A DNA stretch of 64,000 nucleotides from Lachnoclostridium phytofermentans (GCF_000733755.1 NZ_JPOF01000003.1:496001-560000); one strand, 5' to 3'. Shown: positions 1 to 9,068, counted from the stretch's first letter. Numbers and translations are program-made. The notes: a model not told the origin generated them from the letters alone.

Positions 1-2338
1 TTGTTGTCATTAGTGCAGAAAGAGCTATAATATCTGCCTCAACTTCTTTGGCAGTTTTTATGATTTTTTCTGATGATACATCTTTACCAAGGTCAATTAC
101 AGTGAATCCATAATTCTTTAGCATTAATGCAACAAGATTTTTTCCAATGTCATGAATGTCTCCAGCAACCGTTGCGATTATAATAGTACCTGACTTTTCC
201 TGTGAAGAATCCTTCTTTAACATAGGCTCCAAGTAATCGATGGCTGTCTTCATGGCCTCTGCTGATGCAATCAGTTGTGGCAAATAGTACTTTCCATTGT
301 CAAAATATTGTCCTACTTGATTTATGGCAGGAATTAACATTGTGTCAAGTATTTCGGCTGCTTGGGTTTTATTATTAACCTCCTCTTCGACAAGAGATAA
401 AATTTTTCTTTTATTACCTTTTATAACCGCTTCATAGATTGGAGAGTTTATGGATGAAGTTAAATTCTCATTGGAATTATCACTTGAATTTGAACTTAAA
501 CTAGTTACATTATCAACCTCTTTACTGACTTTCTGCGCTACTTTTTTGGCTGTAGTGTCTGTTATTACCATAGGATGTGCAGTTACTCGTTCTATATAAC
601 GAAGATCCGCCCCCTCTTTGTTACGAAGTAGGTCTGCCGAATAAGCAGTATTCATAAGAAGGTCTTGACTTGGATTTGCAATCGCCATCGTTAAACCCGC
701 TTGAATTGCAAAGGATAAAAACGTAGCATTGACAAACTGACGCTCTGGCAATCCAAAAGAAATATTAGACAACCCAACAACAGTAGCAAGTGACAATTCC
801 TCTTTACAATAACGGATTGTTTCCATTGTCTGTATGGCTGCTTCTTTATTTGCTCCAATCGTATTGACTAGCCCATCCACCACAATATCCTCATCCTCTA
901 GCCCAATTTCTTTCGCTGCAGACACGATTGTGTTGATGATTTGCTTCTTTTCCCCTAAATCTTTTGGTAGTCCAGCATCAGATAATGGTAGCAAAATGAA
1001 CATCGCACCATATTTTTTTGCAATCGGCAGAAGTTTTTCAAATTTTTCTTTTTCTAATGAAATAGAATTTATAAGCGCACGACCCGGATATCTTCGAAGA
1101 GCAGCTTCTATAACAGAAACATGACTAGAATCAATACTAAGAGGTAGATTGGTTACTTGGAGAACTTCCTCTATTACCTTAAGCATCATCTCTTTTTCAT
1201 CGATACCATTCATACCCATATTAATATCTAAGATATCTGCGCCAAGTTCCTCCTGCTGGGCCGCCATCTCGCTAACTAGATCTAAAACCCCTTCCTTAAG
1301 TTGAGCTTGAAGTGCTTTTTTCCCTGTTGGATTTATTCGTTCTCCAACAACTAAAAAACGATCCTCCAGAGTAAATTCCATTGACCTTCGTTCTGTGGTT
1401 AAAACTCGTAGAGGTTTTTTATGAATCACTGGAACCCTATAAGACATTGCTAATTCGTTTAATAACTTAATATGCTTCGGTGTCGTTCCACAACATCCTC
1501 CAAGAATAGATACCCCAAGTTCTAAGAAAATCTTACAGCTTTCTGCAAATTCCTCTGCCCCCATGGTAAATACGGTCTTATCTTCCACAAGTTTTGGAAG
1601 TCCAGCATTTGGTTTTGCTATGAGTGCAACATTGGCAACTGGAAGCATCTGCTTGATTACTTCACTCATCTTCTCTGGCCCACTAGAACAATTTACACCA
1701 ATCGCATCTGCTCCTAAGCTTTGAAGCACGATCATTACGGTCTTAGGATCTGTTCCATATAGGGTTCGGTTATCCTCACCAAAGGTTAATGTTACCATGA
1801 CTGGTAACTCGCAAACTTCCTTGGCTGCTATCAATGCTGCTCGACATTCCTGTAGACTTAACATCGTCTCTATCACAAGCAAATCTACTCCTGCTGCAAC
1901 AAGATACCCAATCTGTTCTTTATAGATATCGATGAGTTCTTCGAAATCCATCTTTCCAAGTGGAGAAAGTTGCTCTCCTGTCATTGTGATATCTCCTGCA
2001 ATCATAACGGAACGTTTTTCCCCAGTCTCCTCACGATATCGCGAAATTGCTTCCTTTGATAAAGCCACTAACGAATGATTTATTTCTTCTATTCTATGCT
2101 CTAAATCATATTCTGCGAGTTTGATACGGTTACTAGTAAACGTTGGTGCATATAAAATATCCGTACCTGCAACGAGATACTCTTTCTGTAAGGTGATCAA
2201 TACCTCTTTGTTGTCTAAAATCCAAGTTTCCGGACATACACCAGAAGGCATACCAGAGTTCTGCAAATTGCTTCCCGTTGCTCCATCAAGAATTACGATT
2301 TTTTGTTCTATCAGCGCTTTGAATTCATTTTTAGTCAT
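1..2338 (-). CDS. metH: B12-dependent methionine synthase (partial, cut by window edge)
   Basis: Transfers a methyl group from methyl-tetrahydrofolate to homocysteine via cobalamin to make methionine. The minus-strand reading starts with ATG at 2338 (MTKNEFKALIEQK...) and stays open to base 1, so the C-terminus lies outside the window. Visible order: homocysteine-binding barrel (residues ~10-290) with zinc ligands in GVNCSSGP and GGCCGTTP; pterin-binding domain (~310-570, with GERINPTGKK near its start); helical cap; and the start of the cobalamin Rossmann domain with the axial-ligand motif DIHDIG (~residue 726). It follows the MetF fusion and metallophosphatase genes on the same strand after a 230-base gap. 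I saw no B12 or SAM riboswitch in that gap. Whether an activation domain follows cannot be seen. Confidence 0.93.
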   Translation of the reverse strand, partial: MTKNEFKALIEQKIVILDGATGSNLQNSGMPSGVCPETWILDNKEVLITLQKEYLVAGTDILYAPTFTSNRIKLAEYDLEHRIEEINHSLVALSKEAISRYREETGEKRSVMIAGDITMTGEQLSPLGKMDFEELIDIYKEQIGYLVAAGVDLLVIETMLSLQECRAALIAAKEVCELPVMVTLTFGEDNRTLYGTDPKTVMIVLQSLGADAIGVNCSSGPEKMSEVIKQMLPVANVALIAKPNAGLPKLVEDKTVFTMGAEEFAESCKIFLELGVSILGGCCGTTPKHIKLLNELAMSYRVPVIHKKPLRVLTTERRSMEFTLEDRFLVVGERINPTGKKALQAQLKEGVLDLVSEMAAQQEELGADILDINMGMNGIDEKEMMLKVIEEVLQVTNLPLSIDSSHVSVIEAALRRYPGRALINSISLEKEKFEKLLPIAKKYGAMFILLPLSDAGLPKDLGEKKQIINTIVSAAKEIGLEDEDIVVDGLVNTIGANKEAAIQTMETIRYCKEELSLATVVGLSNISFGLPERQFVNATFLSFAIQAGLTMAIANPSQDLLMNTAYSADLLRNKEGADLRYIERVTAHPMVITDTTAKKVAQKVSKEVDNVTSLSSNSSDNSNENLTSSINSPIYEAVIKGNKRKILSLVEEEVNNKTQAAEILDTMLIPAINQVGQYFDNGKYYLPQLIASAEAMKTAIDYLEPMLKKDSSQEKSGTIIIATVAGDIHDIGKNLVALMLKNYGFTVIDLGKDVSSEKIIKTAKEVEADIIALSALMTT

Positions 2339-2569
2339 GTATCTCAACCTTTCTATACACAGTGTAACCACTCAATTCCCCATCTGACATTTTGACTTTG
2401 TTAGAGCTTGTTATATCAGTCAAGCTTTGATCGCTTTGTTCTACTATTAAGCATTCCCATAACCTTCTAAAGGCAGTCCAGTCAAAGCGGATATTTGCAA
2501 TCCTCTTACGCTATTTGTTACTAACCTCATAGCCACTGCGTGGCATTTATCTAGTATAGCTACTCCCTC
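2339..2569. other. Intergenic gap before metH, no feature recognised
   Basis: On the minus strand this is the 5' leader of metH. It contains a small hairpin (GCCAC-gca-GTGGC, 2533-2546) close to the end of the upstream metallophosphatase gene. No riboswitch consensus, T-box or strong terminator was recognised. Confidence 0.4.
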
Positions 2570-3670
2570 TTACTCCTCGCCTTCGGGTAAGAACTCTAGC
2601 ATCCCATAATACCAACCAATCACACCATTTTTCTTAACCAGATAACCACGACTTGTTACTTCGCTAACAGAAACAATATCACCATAGGTAAGAGGAATCT
2701 GATAATCAGAGATATCTTCCGTATGCCATCCATCTCGATCCTCGCATAGATAAGAATTAGGAATCCACATTTTATTACCAGAGGAAATGTGTTCACAGTA
2801 CGTAAAATCTTTCTCGGTACGTAACAACTCCACAAGGCTGTCTGTCCAAGGAATGCAAAAGGATTTTTCGCCAGCTTCTTGTGTATTTAATACTTTCGCC
2901 TTTCTTAGCTGATCTACGTATGTAAAAGTCACTTCATTCTCGAATAGATCTGGTATTATCAACGCATTTAACTGCCCATCACGCTTTAGTACATTTCCGC
3001 CGTCAATACTAATAATCTTATTTTCTTTATCGATTCTTGGATTGCAATCAGGAATCTCTTTGCAATAAAGAGACGTAGGCCAATGACCAACCACATGATA
3101 TTTTTCAAAATGATAACCTTGATTCATAAAATCGTCAGCTTTCATCGCTTGGGAGGGTTTCATCTCTTCCATACGACCAGGATAAACTGCAGCATGGGCA
3201 AATACATATTGTCCTATTTCTATAATGTGAGGTAATTCACAAATAAAACTTAATTCCTCCTTATATCTCTCTCGTAATTCCTTTTTTACCTTTCCCATAT
3301 CGGTATCTCGATTTAACTTGGCACCTGCTGCACGACACATTTCTCCGACTAAGGTTTGCTTTCGTAGTAAAATATATTTTAATAAGTCTTCATTTCTGGT
3401 ATCCTTAAGTACTTCCATGGCAATCGCATCGCAGTTGCCACAAACAGCATATACATTATGTGTCTTCTTAAGTTCCATCACATAATGAAGCATATCTAAA
3501 CTACTTTCCCCTTTTTCTACTATATCACCGAGTAGAATAAGGATATCCTGTTCAGAAAAGTCTACCTTCTTTAATAACTCAATAAAAGCCTTTAAATTTG
3601 CATGGATATCGCTGATTACAATTGCACGTTGGCCCTTTTTTCCATTAGGCCGTTCCACTCTTACCGCCAT
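2570..3670 (-). CDS. Calcineurin-like metallophosphatase with C-terminal SH3-like domain
   Basis: A 366-residue protein. The N-terminal half has the metallophosphoesterase metal ligands in order: SDIHAN (~residues 20-25), GDIVEKG (~48-54), GNCD (~77-80), the HAAV motif (~160) and GHWPTSLY (~197), so it should hydrolyse a phosphoester with a dinuclear metal centre. The last ~70 residues (DRDGWHTEDIS... to NGVIGWYYGMLEFL) look like a bacterial SH3 domain, an unusual partner for a cytosolic phosphatase. No signal peptide is visible. It lies 15 bases downstream of the MetF fusion gene and upstream of metH, all on the minus strand, so co-transcription with methionine genes is likely. The substrate is unknown. 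Confidence 0.75.
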   Translation of the reverse strand: MAVRVERPNGKKGQRAIVISDIHANLKAFIELLKKVDFSEQDILILLGDIVEKGESSLDMLHYVMELKKTHNVYAVCGNCDAIAMEVLKDTRNEDLLKYILLRKQTLVGEMCRAAGAKLNRDTDMGKVKKELRERYKEELSFICELPHIIEIGQYVFAHAAVYPGRMEEMKPSQAMKADDFMNQGYHFEKYHVVGHWPTSLYCKEIPDCNPRIDKENKIISIDGGNVLKRDGQLNALIIPDLFENEVTFTYVDQLRKAKVLNTQEAGEKSFCIPWTDSLVELLRTEKDFTYCEHISSGNKMWIPNSYLCEDRDGWHTEDISDYQIPLTYGDIVSVSEVTSRGYLVKKNGVIGWYYGMLEFLPEGEE

Positions 3671-3684
3671 CTTGCAACACCTCG

Positions 3685-5523
3685 CTATCTGTGTGGTTTT
3701 TCTATTTTAATTTTATCCATCAAACTTACTCTGTTAAACGGTAGCATAAAGTAAAATCCATCTGCTATCTCCCAAAGTTTCTCTATTAATTCGTTGGCCA
3801 AATTTGCAGCCACGAGTTCTGCTTCTTCCCTTGACATGTCCTTATGGTAGCGATTTACCACCTCATCTGGAACCTCAATTCCGGCGAACTCATTCTTAAT
3901 AAAACAAGCATTCGTATAACTTACCAATGGCATGATTCCACAAAGTATTTTAGCACCAGTTTTCTCTTTTAAAAGCTGTATACGCTCAATCCCTTCGTCA
4001 CTATAAATAGGTTGTGTCAAAAAGTAGGAGGCACCAGCTGCCATCTTTTTTTCCATACGCTCAATAATCTTATCTACATTCACTCCATTTGGATTTAACG
4101 CACCGCCATATACAAAAGGATCCTGTGAAAAATGTTCCGTATTCATCTCTTTCACAAATTCCATTAGACGTATGGAATTGTAATCAAATACTCCAGAAGA
4201 TAAGGTACGTCCATCCCTTGGTACAGGATCACCAGTAACTAATAACAAATTGCGAATTCCATTGATATAAGCACCTAATATGGCTGACCGCATCGCTATC
4301 ATGTTTTTATCTCGGCAGCAAAGATGAGGCATAACCCTCATATGAGTCTGGCTATTTAACTTAATACTCATTAGAATCGAGTCGATTCTACTTCTACCAG
4401 ACGGTGAATCTGCCAAGGTTATTACATCAATGTGTCTTAGTTGTGATAGCTTTTTTGCACATTCTAAGATTTTAGTATCTTCTGCATCAAAGGGTGGATC
4501 TAATTCTACTGCAATTACTTTCCTTCCTTCTTTTAAAAGTTCAGTTATTTTTTTAGTTGATATACTAATTTCACTAAGGTTCCTTATATTGTCTTTCGGC
4601 ATTTGGCTGGAATCTAAGTTGTATAATGTTTGCTTTGGATTTTCTTCTAATACAACCGGTGGATAATTATCGATAAGTTTTGCTATCCCTCTAATATAAG
4701 AAGGTGTAGTTCCACAACAAGCCCCTACAATGGAAACTCCAGAATCTAGTACCTTTTTCATATTGCCAGTAAAGAAACTTGCATTATCAAGATAGATTAA
4801 TCGATTCTGCATCTGCTCTGGGTATCCCGCATTCGGAGAAATCATTAGATACTTATTCCGTGGGAGTTGGAAATTACGAATTAACTTAACCATATGACCA
4901 GAGCTAATTCCACAGTTAAATCCGACTGCATCGATTTCTTTTCGTGCAGCTGCCCTTGCTAATAGTTTATCTGCACGAATCCCATTGCTGGTGTAACCAC
5001 TTTTATTAAGACAAAACTGCGTAATAACAAAGGTTGTAGGACTTTTTTCCTTTATATATCTACTTAATTCACCAAAGTATCGATCATCTGAAAATGTTTC
5101 AAAAAGTATAGCATCCAAATCTTGTGATAAAAAGACATCAATAATTTCTTTATATTGAGCTATGATATCTAATTCTTCATCTCTGGCAAATTCTGGTATT
5201 GGACCAATATCTCCTGCAAGAAACGCATCACAATTACTTTCTATTCTTGCTTCTTTCGCAATTTCGCACCCTCTTTTTAGTAAGTATACCAGTTCCTCTT
5301 TCGTAATCTTTAATGCAGGCCGATTTGCCATAAAGGTGTTAGTTCTTATTAATTTTGCACCTGCTTTTAAATATTCTATATGAATTTGTCTGATAATCTC
5401 TGGTTCCTCTATTAATGCATTCTCACAAACAGCATAATCATCATTACGAATTTTCGCATAATAAGTCCCCATTGCACCATCTGTAACTAATCTATGTTTT
5501 TGTAAATACTCTTGAATTCTCAT
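3685..5523 (-). CDS. Bifunctional homocysteine S-methyltransferase / methylenetetrahydrofolate reductase
   Basis: Fusion of two one-carbon enzymes. Residues ~1-300 form a homocysteine methyltransferase barrel (VTDGAMGTYY near the N-terminus; zinc cysteines in GFNCGIS and GACCGTTP). Residues ~325-612 form a MetF-type FAD-dependent reductase (VAVELDPP, LLVTGDP, and FLTQPIYS). It would provide methyl-THF and could methylate homocysteine directly, alongside metH downstream. A GTG in the same frame at 5544 with AAGGAA upstream is an alternative start; I chose ATG at 5523 because the conserved N-terminus IQEYLQKHRLVTDGAMG follows it. It is the first gene of the minus-strand methionine cluster. Confidence 0.9.
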   Translation of the reverse strand: MRIQEYLQKHRLVTDGAMGTYYAKIRNDDYAVCENALIEEPEIIRQIHIEYLKAGAKLIRTNTFMANRPALKITKEELVYLLKRGCEIAKEARIESNCDAFLAGDIGPIPEFARDEELDIIAQYKEIIDVFLSQDLDAILFETFSDDRYFGELSRYIKEKSPTTFVITQFCLNKSGYTSNGIRADKLLARAAARKEIDAVGFNCGISSGHMVKLIRNFQLPRNKYLMISPNAGYPEQMQNRLIYLDNASFFTGNMKKVLDSGVSIVGACCGTTPSYIRGIAKLIDNYPPVVLEENPKQTLYNLDSSQMPKDNIRNLSEISISTKKITELLKEGRKVIAVELDPPFDAEDTKILECAKKLSQLRHIDVITLADSPSGRSRIDSILMSIKLNSQTHMRVMPHLCCRDKNMIAMRSAILGAYINGIRNLLLVTGDPVPRDGRTLSSGVFDYNSIRLMEFVKEMNTEHFSQDPFVYGGALNPNGVNVDKIIERMEKKMAAGASYFLTQPIYSDEGIERIQLLKEKTGAKILCGIMPLVSYTNACFIKNEFAGIEVPDEVVNRYHKDMSREEAELVAANLANELIEKLWEIADGFYFMLPFNRVSLMDKIKIEKPHR

Positions 5524-5959
5524 ATAAACTATGTTTCTCCCCACATATTTTCCTTATCCTTAATCATAGCAATATTTGAGCTAAATGAAAAGAAGAATTC
5601 AATAAAACTTTAAAAACTTTTTAGAAAAAAAGTCTAGACTATTTGGACGTTTTATGAGAGAATATGGAGAAAGCAAAAACGGTCCTTGATTGATTGATAT
5701 GTTTTGTTAAATTAATAACAGACATTACCATTTAATCAATGCCACATAAATAGGAACTTAATCTTATGGCTTTCTTTGAAAGACACAGTGGATTTTTGTT
5801 CTATTTTTTTGATGCTTAAGCGAGAGGCAAGGTTTCATAGTATCGTTTAACCTGCGCTTTGAAAAGGTAGAATAGAAGTCAGCAATAAGTTGTCTACAAA
5901 AAAGTACTATAATACTTTTTTGTCATGAATATAATGATATGATTGAAAGGAGTCTCAAC
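5524..5959. other. Divergent intergenic region between metF-like and nifU-like genes
   Basis: An AT-rich region of about 400 bases between two divergent operons. The only distinct element is a perfect inverted repeat near the plus-strand gene, listed separately. No SAM or other riboswitch consensus was recognised. Confidence 0.5.
5897..5922 (+). promoter_or_regulatory. Perfect inverted repeat overlapping a TATAAT box
   Basis: The arms CAAAAAAGTA and TACTTTTTTG are perfect reverse complements separated by CTATAA. The centre overlaps a TATAAT-like -10 hexamer (5908-5913), about 45 bases before the nifU-like start codon. A repressor bound here would block transcription of the NifU-like/GGGtGRT pair. 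As an RNA hairpin it is A/U-rich and could also act as a weak terminator; the operator reading is inference. Confidence 0.45.
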
Positions 5960-6652
5960 ATGATTTATTCACATGAAGTAGAAAAAATGTGTCCTGTAGC
6001 ACAGGGTGTTCACCATGGTGCTGCACCAATCCCTGAAGAAGCAAAATGGGTTCAGAGCAAACAAGTAAGCGATATCTCCGGTTTAACACACGGTGTAGGC
6101 TGGTGTGCACCACAGCAAGGTGCTTGTAAATTAACCCTTAATGTAAAAGAAGGTATTATTCAGGAAGCATTAGTAGAGACTATTGGTTGCTCCGGTATGA
6201 CTCATTCCGCTGCTATGGCAACAGAGATTCTTCCTGGACTTACTGTATTAGAAGCTTTAAACACAGATTTGGTTTGTGATGCTATCAATACTGCTATGAG
6301 AGAGTTATTCCTTCAGATTGCTTATGGTAGAACTCAGAGTGCTTTCTCTGAAGATGGTCTTCCAATCGGTGCTGGTCTTGAAGATTTAGGAAAAGGGTTA
6401 AGAAGCCAAGTTGGTACTATGTATGGTACTTTAAAGAAAGGTCCTCGTTACCTTGAGATGGCAGAAGGTTATGTAACTGGTATTGCTTTAGATGAAGAAA
6501 ATCAGATTATTGGTTACCAGTTCGTAAGTCTTGGTAAGATGACAGACTTCATTAAAAAAGGTGATGATCCTAACACAGCATACGAAAAAGCAAAAGGTCA
6601 ATACGGCCGTGTTGAAGATGCAGTGAAGATTATCGACCCAAGAGTAGAATAG
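5960..6652 (+). CDS. NifU-like iron-sulfur cluster assembly scaffold protein
   Basis: A 230-residue soluble protein. The core (KLTLNVKEGIIQEALVETIG then GCSGMTHSAAM, ~residues 60-90) matches the NifU/IscU scaffold fold, with Cys in GCSGMT and a second Cys in GWCAPQQGAC. It is longer than IscU (~130 aa), so it is a divergent branch. The start at 5960 is supported by AAAGGAG seven bases upstream; an in-frame ATG at 5939 has no such site. It is followed after 19 bases by the GGGtGRT protein, a pairing I know from clostridial genomes, and the two very likely form one operon. The specific client is unknown. Confidence 0.75.
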   Translation: MIYSHEVEKMCPVAQGVHHGAAPIPEEAKWVQSKQVSDISGLTHGVGWCAPQQGACKLTLNVKEGIIQEALVETIGCSGMTHSAAMATEILPGLTVLEALNTDLVCDAINTAMRELFLQIAYGRTQSAFSEDGLPIGAGLEDLGKGLRSQVGTMYGTLKKGPRYLEMAEGYVTGIALDEENQIIGYQFVSLGKMTDFIKKGDDPNTAYEKAKGQYGRVEDAVKIIDPRVE

Positions 6653-6671
6653 AAAAGGAGGATACATAGCG

Positions 6672-7682
6672 ATGGCTTTATTTGAATCATATGAAAGAAG
6701 AATAGATAAAATTAATGCTGTACTAAGCAGCTATGGAATTGCTTCCATTGAAGAAGCTGAAAAGATTACAAAAGATGCCGGCCTTGATGTTTACAATCAG
6801 GTAAAAGGTATCCAACCAATTTGTTTTGAGAATGCTTGCTGGGCTTACATTGTAGGCGCTGCAATTGCTATTAAAAAAGATTGTAGAAAAGCTGCTGACG
6901 CTGCTGCTGCAATTGGTGAAGGTCTTCAGGCTTTCTGTATCCCAGGTTCTGTTGCTGACCAGCGTAAGGTTGGTATTGGCCATGGTAACCTTGGTAAGAT
7001 GTTACTTGAAGAGTCTACAGAATGTTTCGCATTCTTAGCAGGTCACGAGTCCTTCGCTGCTGCTGAAGGTGCTATCGGTATCGCTATGAGCGCAAATAAG
7101 GTTCGTAAGAATCCACTTCGTGTTATCCTTAATGGTCTTGGAAAAGACGCCGCTCAGATCATCTCCCGTATCAACGGTTTTACATTCGTTGAAACTCAGA
7201 TGGATTACTATACAGGCGAAGTAAAAGAGTTATTCCGTAAATCCTACTCCAAGGGACCTCGTGCTGCCGTTAACTGCTACGGTGCTAACGATGTTACTGA
7301 AGGTGTAGCAATTATGCACAAAGAAGGTGTTGACGTTTCCATCACTGGTAACTCAACTAACCCTACTCGTTTCCAGCATCCAGTTGCAGGTACTTACAAG
7401 AAAGAATGTCTTGAACAAGGCAAGAAGTACTTCTCCGTAGCTTCCGGTGGTGGTACTGGTAGAACACTCCATCCAGATAACATGGCTGCTGGTCCTGCTT
7501 CTTATGGTATGACAGATACTATGGGTAGAATGCATAGCGATGCTCAGTTCGCTGGTTCTTCTTCCGTACCTGCTCACGTAGAGATGATGGGTCTTATCGG
7601 TATGGGTAACAACCCAATGGTTGGTGCTACTGTAGCTGTTGCTGTTGCTATTCAGGAAAGCGCTGACGCTAAGAAATTCTAA
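6672..7682 (+). CDS. GGGtGRT protein (conserved, function unknown)
   Basis: A 336-residue protein carrying the family's eponymous motif in SVASGGGTGRTLHPDN (~residues 255-270). It is rich in Gly and Ala, has conserved cysteines (CFENACW, CKKD-type, CYGAND) and lacks signal or membrane segments. AAAGGAGG lies 9 bases before ATG. The partner immediately upstream is a NifU-like scaffold, so a role with a metal-sulfur cluster is reasonable but unproven. Codon choice is strongly biased (many GCT and GGT), suggesting high expression. Confidence 0.75.
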   Translation: MALFESYERRIDKINAVLSSYGIASIEEAEKITKDAGLDVYNQVKGIQPICFENACWAYIVGAAIAIKKDCRKAADAAAAIGEGLQAFCIPGSVADQRKVGIGHGNLGKMLLEESTECFAFLAGHESFAAAEGAIGIAMSANKVRKNPLRVILNGLGKDAAQIISRINGFTFVETQMDYYTGEVKELFRKSYSKGPRAAVNCYGANDVTEGVAIMHKEGVDVSITGNSTNPTRFQHPVAGTYKKECLEQGKKYFSVASGGGTGRTLHPDNMAAGPASYGMTDTMGRMHSDAQFAGSSSVPAHVEMMGLIGMGNNPMVGATVAVAVAIQESADAKKF

Positions 7683-7758
7683 GATTGGCATGAAGTTAAA
7701 TCAAAAGCGTTCTATAGAATAAGTGTTTCTTGAATACGAAATAAAATAATGTCTACAT

Positions 7759-7795
7759 TTTGCCCACCAAATTGTTTGGTGGGCAAATATTTTTA
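7759..7795 (+). terminator. Rho-independent terminator after GGGtGRT gene
   Basis: Stem TTGCCCACCAAA / TTTGGTGGGCAA with a 3-base loop, followed by a T-rich stretch (ATATTTTTATT). It closes the NifU-like/GGGtGRT operon. Confidence 0.85.
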
Positions 7796-7924
7796 TTAAA
7801 CTCATAGCCATAGAATCGCTCTTCAATATAAATACTTTATTTTAGAAGATATAAAAACTTTTTTTAATAATGCATTAATTTAGCTTGACTTATGATTTGT
7901 ATTGTGATACGATAAATGAGTATT

Positions 7925-8005
7925 TTAAATAAAGTTTTGATTTCACATATTTTTGTAAGTCATTATTGTATTGATGATTTACAAAAATATGTGATTTTTT
8001 ATTTA
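7925..8005 (+). promoter_or_regulatory. Long inverted repeat in the cold-shock gene leader
   Basis: CACATATTTTTGTAA (7944-7958) and its perfect complement TTACAAAAATATGTG (7979-7993) pair around a 20-base loop. The outer bases (TTTAAATAAA before, TTTTTTATTTAAA after) extend the stem. It ends about 30 bases before the csp ribosome binding site. Cold-shock mRNAs are known to have structured, temperature-responsive leaders; this may be one, or a leader terminator. Confidence 0.5.
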
Positions 8006-8039
8006 AAGGAAATATAATATAATTTAGGAGGTATCTTTC

Positions 8040-8240
8040 ATGAAAAAAGGTACAGTAAAATGGTTTAACTCACAAAAAGGATTTGGTTTTATTTCTGACG
8101 AAGAAGGCAATGATGTATTCGTACATTTTTCCGGCCTTGCTATGGATGGATTTAAGACATTAGAAGATGGACAGGCTGTAACATTTGAAGTAACAAATGG
8201 TGCTCGTGGATTACAAGCAGTTAATGTTTGTATTGCGTAA
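8040..8240 (+). CDS. csp: Cold-shock protein (CspA family)
   Basis: A 66-residue single cold-shock domain, the normal full length for the family. RNP1 is visible as KGFGFI (residues ~16-21) and RNP2 as DVFVHF (~27-32). It binds single-stranded RNA and DNA and acts as an RNA chaperone. AGGAGG lies 8 bases before ATG. It is monocistronic: a structured leader precedes it and a clear terminator follows. Confidence 0.96.
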   Translation: MKKGTVKWFNSQKGFGFISDEEGNDVFVHFSGLAMDGFKTLEDGQAVTFEVTNGARGLQAVNVCIA

Positions 8241-8253
8241 CTAATATCACCTC

Positions 8254-8284
8254 AAAGACCACTTATGAAGTGGTCTTTTTTTTA
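8254..8284 (+). terminator. Rho-independent terminator after csp
   Basis: AAAGACCACTT / AAGTGGTCTTT stem with a 3-base loop and a run of nine T. Confidence 0.92.
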
Positions 8285-8511
8285 TTTCATACTAATTCTT
8301 CATTTTTCGTAAAGCGACAAGATTTTAATTATGATTTTCTTTCTTTTTTTAGTTTTAGTGACGTAAAATGACACTCTTTAGTATTTCTTAGAATATAGTA
8401 TATTAGCTGTAGTATCTATCCGTTTAAAAATTTGCTTATCATTTATTACCCCAATATCACCACAAAATATATATGATATGTACTATAGTAATATAGAAAA
8501 GAGGTGCCATC
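8285..8511. other. AT-rich leader of the collagen-like gene
   Basis: No gene. It presumably holds the promoter for the collagen-like spore-surface gene, with AAGAGGTG eight bases before the ATG at 8512. I could not assign a sporulation sigma-factor consensus with confidence. Confidence 0.4.
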
Positions 8512-8823
8512 ATGCAACGAATAAACCCTTACGAATCAATCTATAACGATGAACAAGATTTCTCACGCGAAATCCCATACTCTAGACATCATTCTGAGTG
8601 TGGTAGGACTCAAGTCTCACATTCTTGCAATCCATGTTTCCCTTGCTGCCCAGCATGTATTATAGGACCTACCGGTCCTACTGGCCCTAGAGGTGCTACC
8701 GGTCCTACTGGGCCTAGAGGTGCTACCGGTGCTACAGGTCCTACTGGTCCTAGAGGTGCTACTGGTCCTACCGGTCCTTCTGGTGCTGCTGGTGCTACCG
8801 GTCCTACAGACCCCGTGATTTAA
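8512..8823 (+). pseudogene. Collagen-like spore-surface protein, 5' part (interrupted by the ICE)
   Basis: N-terminal 98 codons of a BclA-like collagen protein: a hydrophilic N-terminus, a Cys-rich patch ([11 protein letters not shown], ~residues 39-49), then Gly-X-Y repeats ([10 protein letters not shown]...). After codon 98 the frame enters the ICE, and the last residues DPVI and the stop TAA are ICE sequence. The missing part lies at 38551-39247. Joining bases up to 8807 to base 38551 restores ACC (Thr) and an unbroken Gly-X-Y register (GPTGSTGPT). The intact gene would encode about 330 residues. Such proteins form the hair-like nap of spore exosporia, so the insertion probably alters the spore surface. 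Confidence 0.85.
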
Positions 8824-8833
8824 GGAAAACTGC
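8815..8833 (+). repeat. Left terminal inverted repeat of the ICE
   Basis: GTGATTTAAGGAAAACTGC; the inverted right end reads GTAATATTAGGAAAAC then AAACTGC. The two ends share an (A/T)AGGAAAAC core and a nearby ACTGC, as expected for recombinase-binding sites next to the crossover. Confidence 0.6.
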
Positions 8834-8900
8834 AAAAACCCTTATTCTATGCGGGATAAGGAGATATCAAAATAAAATATGAGCTATCACATTACACAGG

Positions 8901-8936
8901 ATACCGCCCAATTGGACAAGATGGGCGGTATTTTTG
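8901..8936 (+). terminator. Terminator-like hairpin at the ICE left end
   Basis: ATACCGCCCA / TGGGCGGTAT stem with an 11-base loop and TTTTTG after it. It sits ~95 bases inside the left end and may stop read-through from the collagen promoter into the ICE. Confidence 0.7.
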
Positions 8937-8951
8937 TATCTGGATAGCAGA

Positions 8952-8976
8952 ACTTCGGGTCAAGTTGGCCCGAAGT
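8952..8976 (+). repeat. ICE palindrome copy P1
   Basis: Centre base G; first arm has GGGTCAA instead of GGGCCAA. AAAGGAGGG follows 2 bases later, then the attenuator-like hairpin at 9005. Confidence 0.9.
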
Positions 8977-9004
8977 CGAAAGGAGGGATTGCGAATATCC
9001 CGTT

Positions 9005-9036
9005 GGGGCTTGACCTAAAAATCAAGCCCCTTTTTT
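9005..9036 (+). terminator. Attenuator-like terminator in the leader of the ParB-like gene
   Basis: GGGGCTTGA / TCAAGCCCC stem with an 8-base loop followed by six T. It ends 33 bases before the ATG at 9069, inside the likely transcript leader, so it may limit expression of the ParB-like gene unless antiterminated. Confidence 0.65.
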
Positions 9037-9068
9037 CATGCCATAAAACAGACAAGGAGAAAAAACGC

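Noticed and set aside
2339-2569. B12 or SAM riboswitch before metH or the metF fusion
   Set aside because: Both leaders were read on the minus strand; no B12-box or SAM-box consensus was found.
8934-9068. N-terminal extension of the ParB-like protein from 8934
   Set aside because: It would translate palindrome P1 and the terminator hairpin; ATG 9069 has a proper ribosome binding site.
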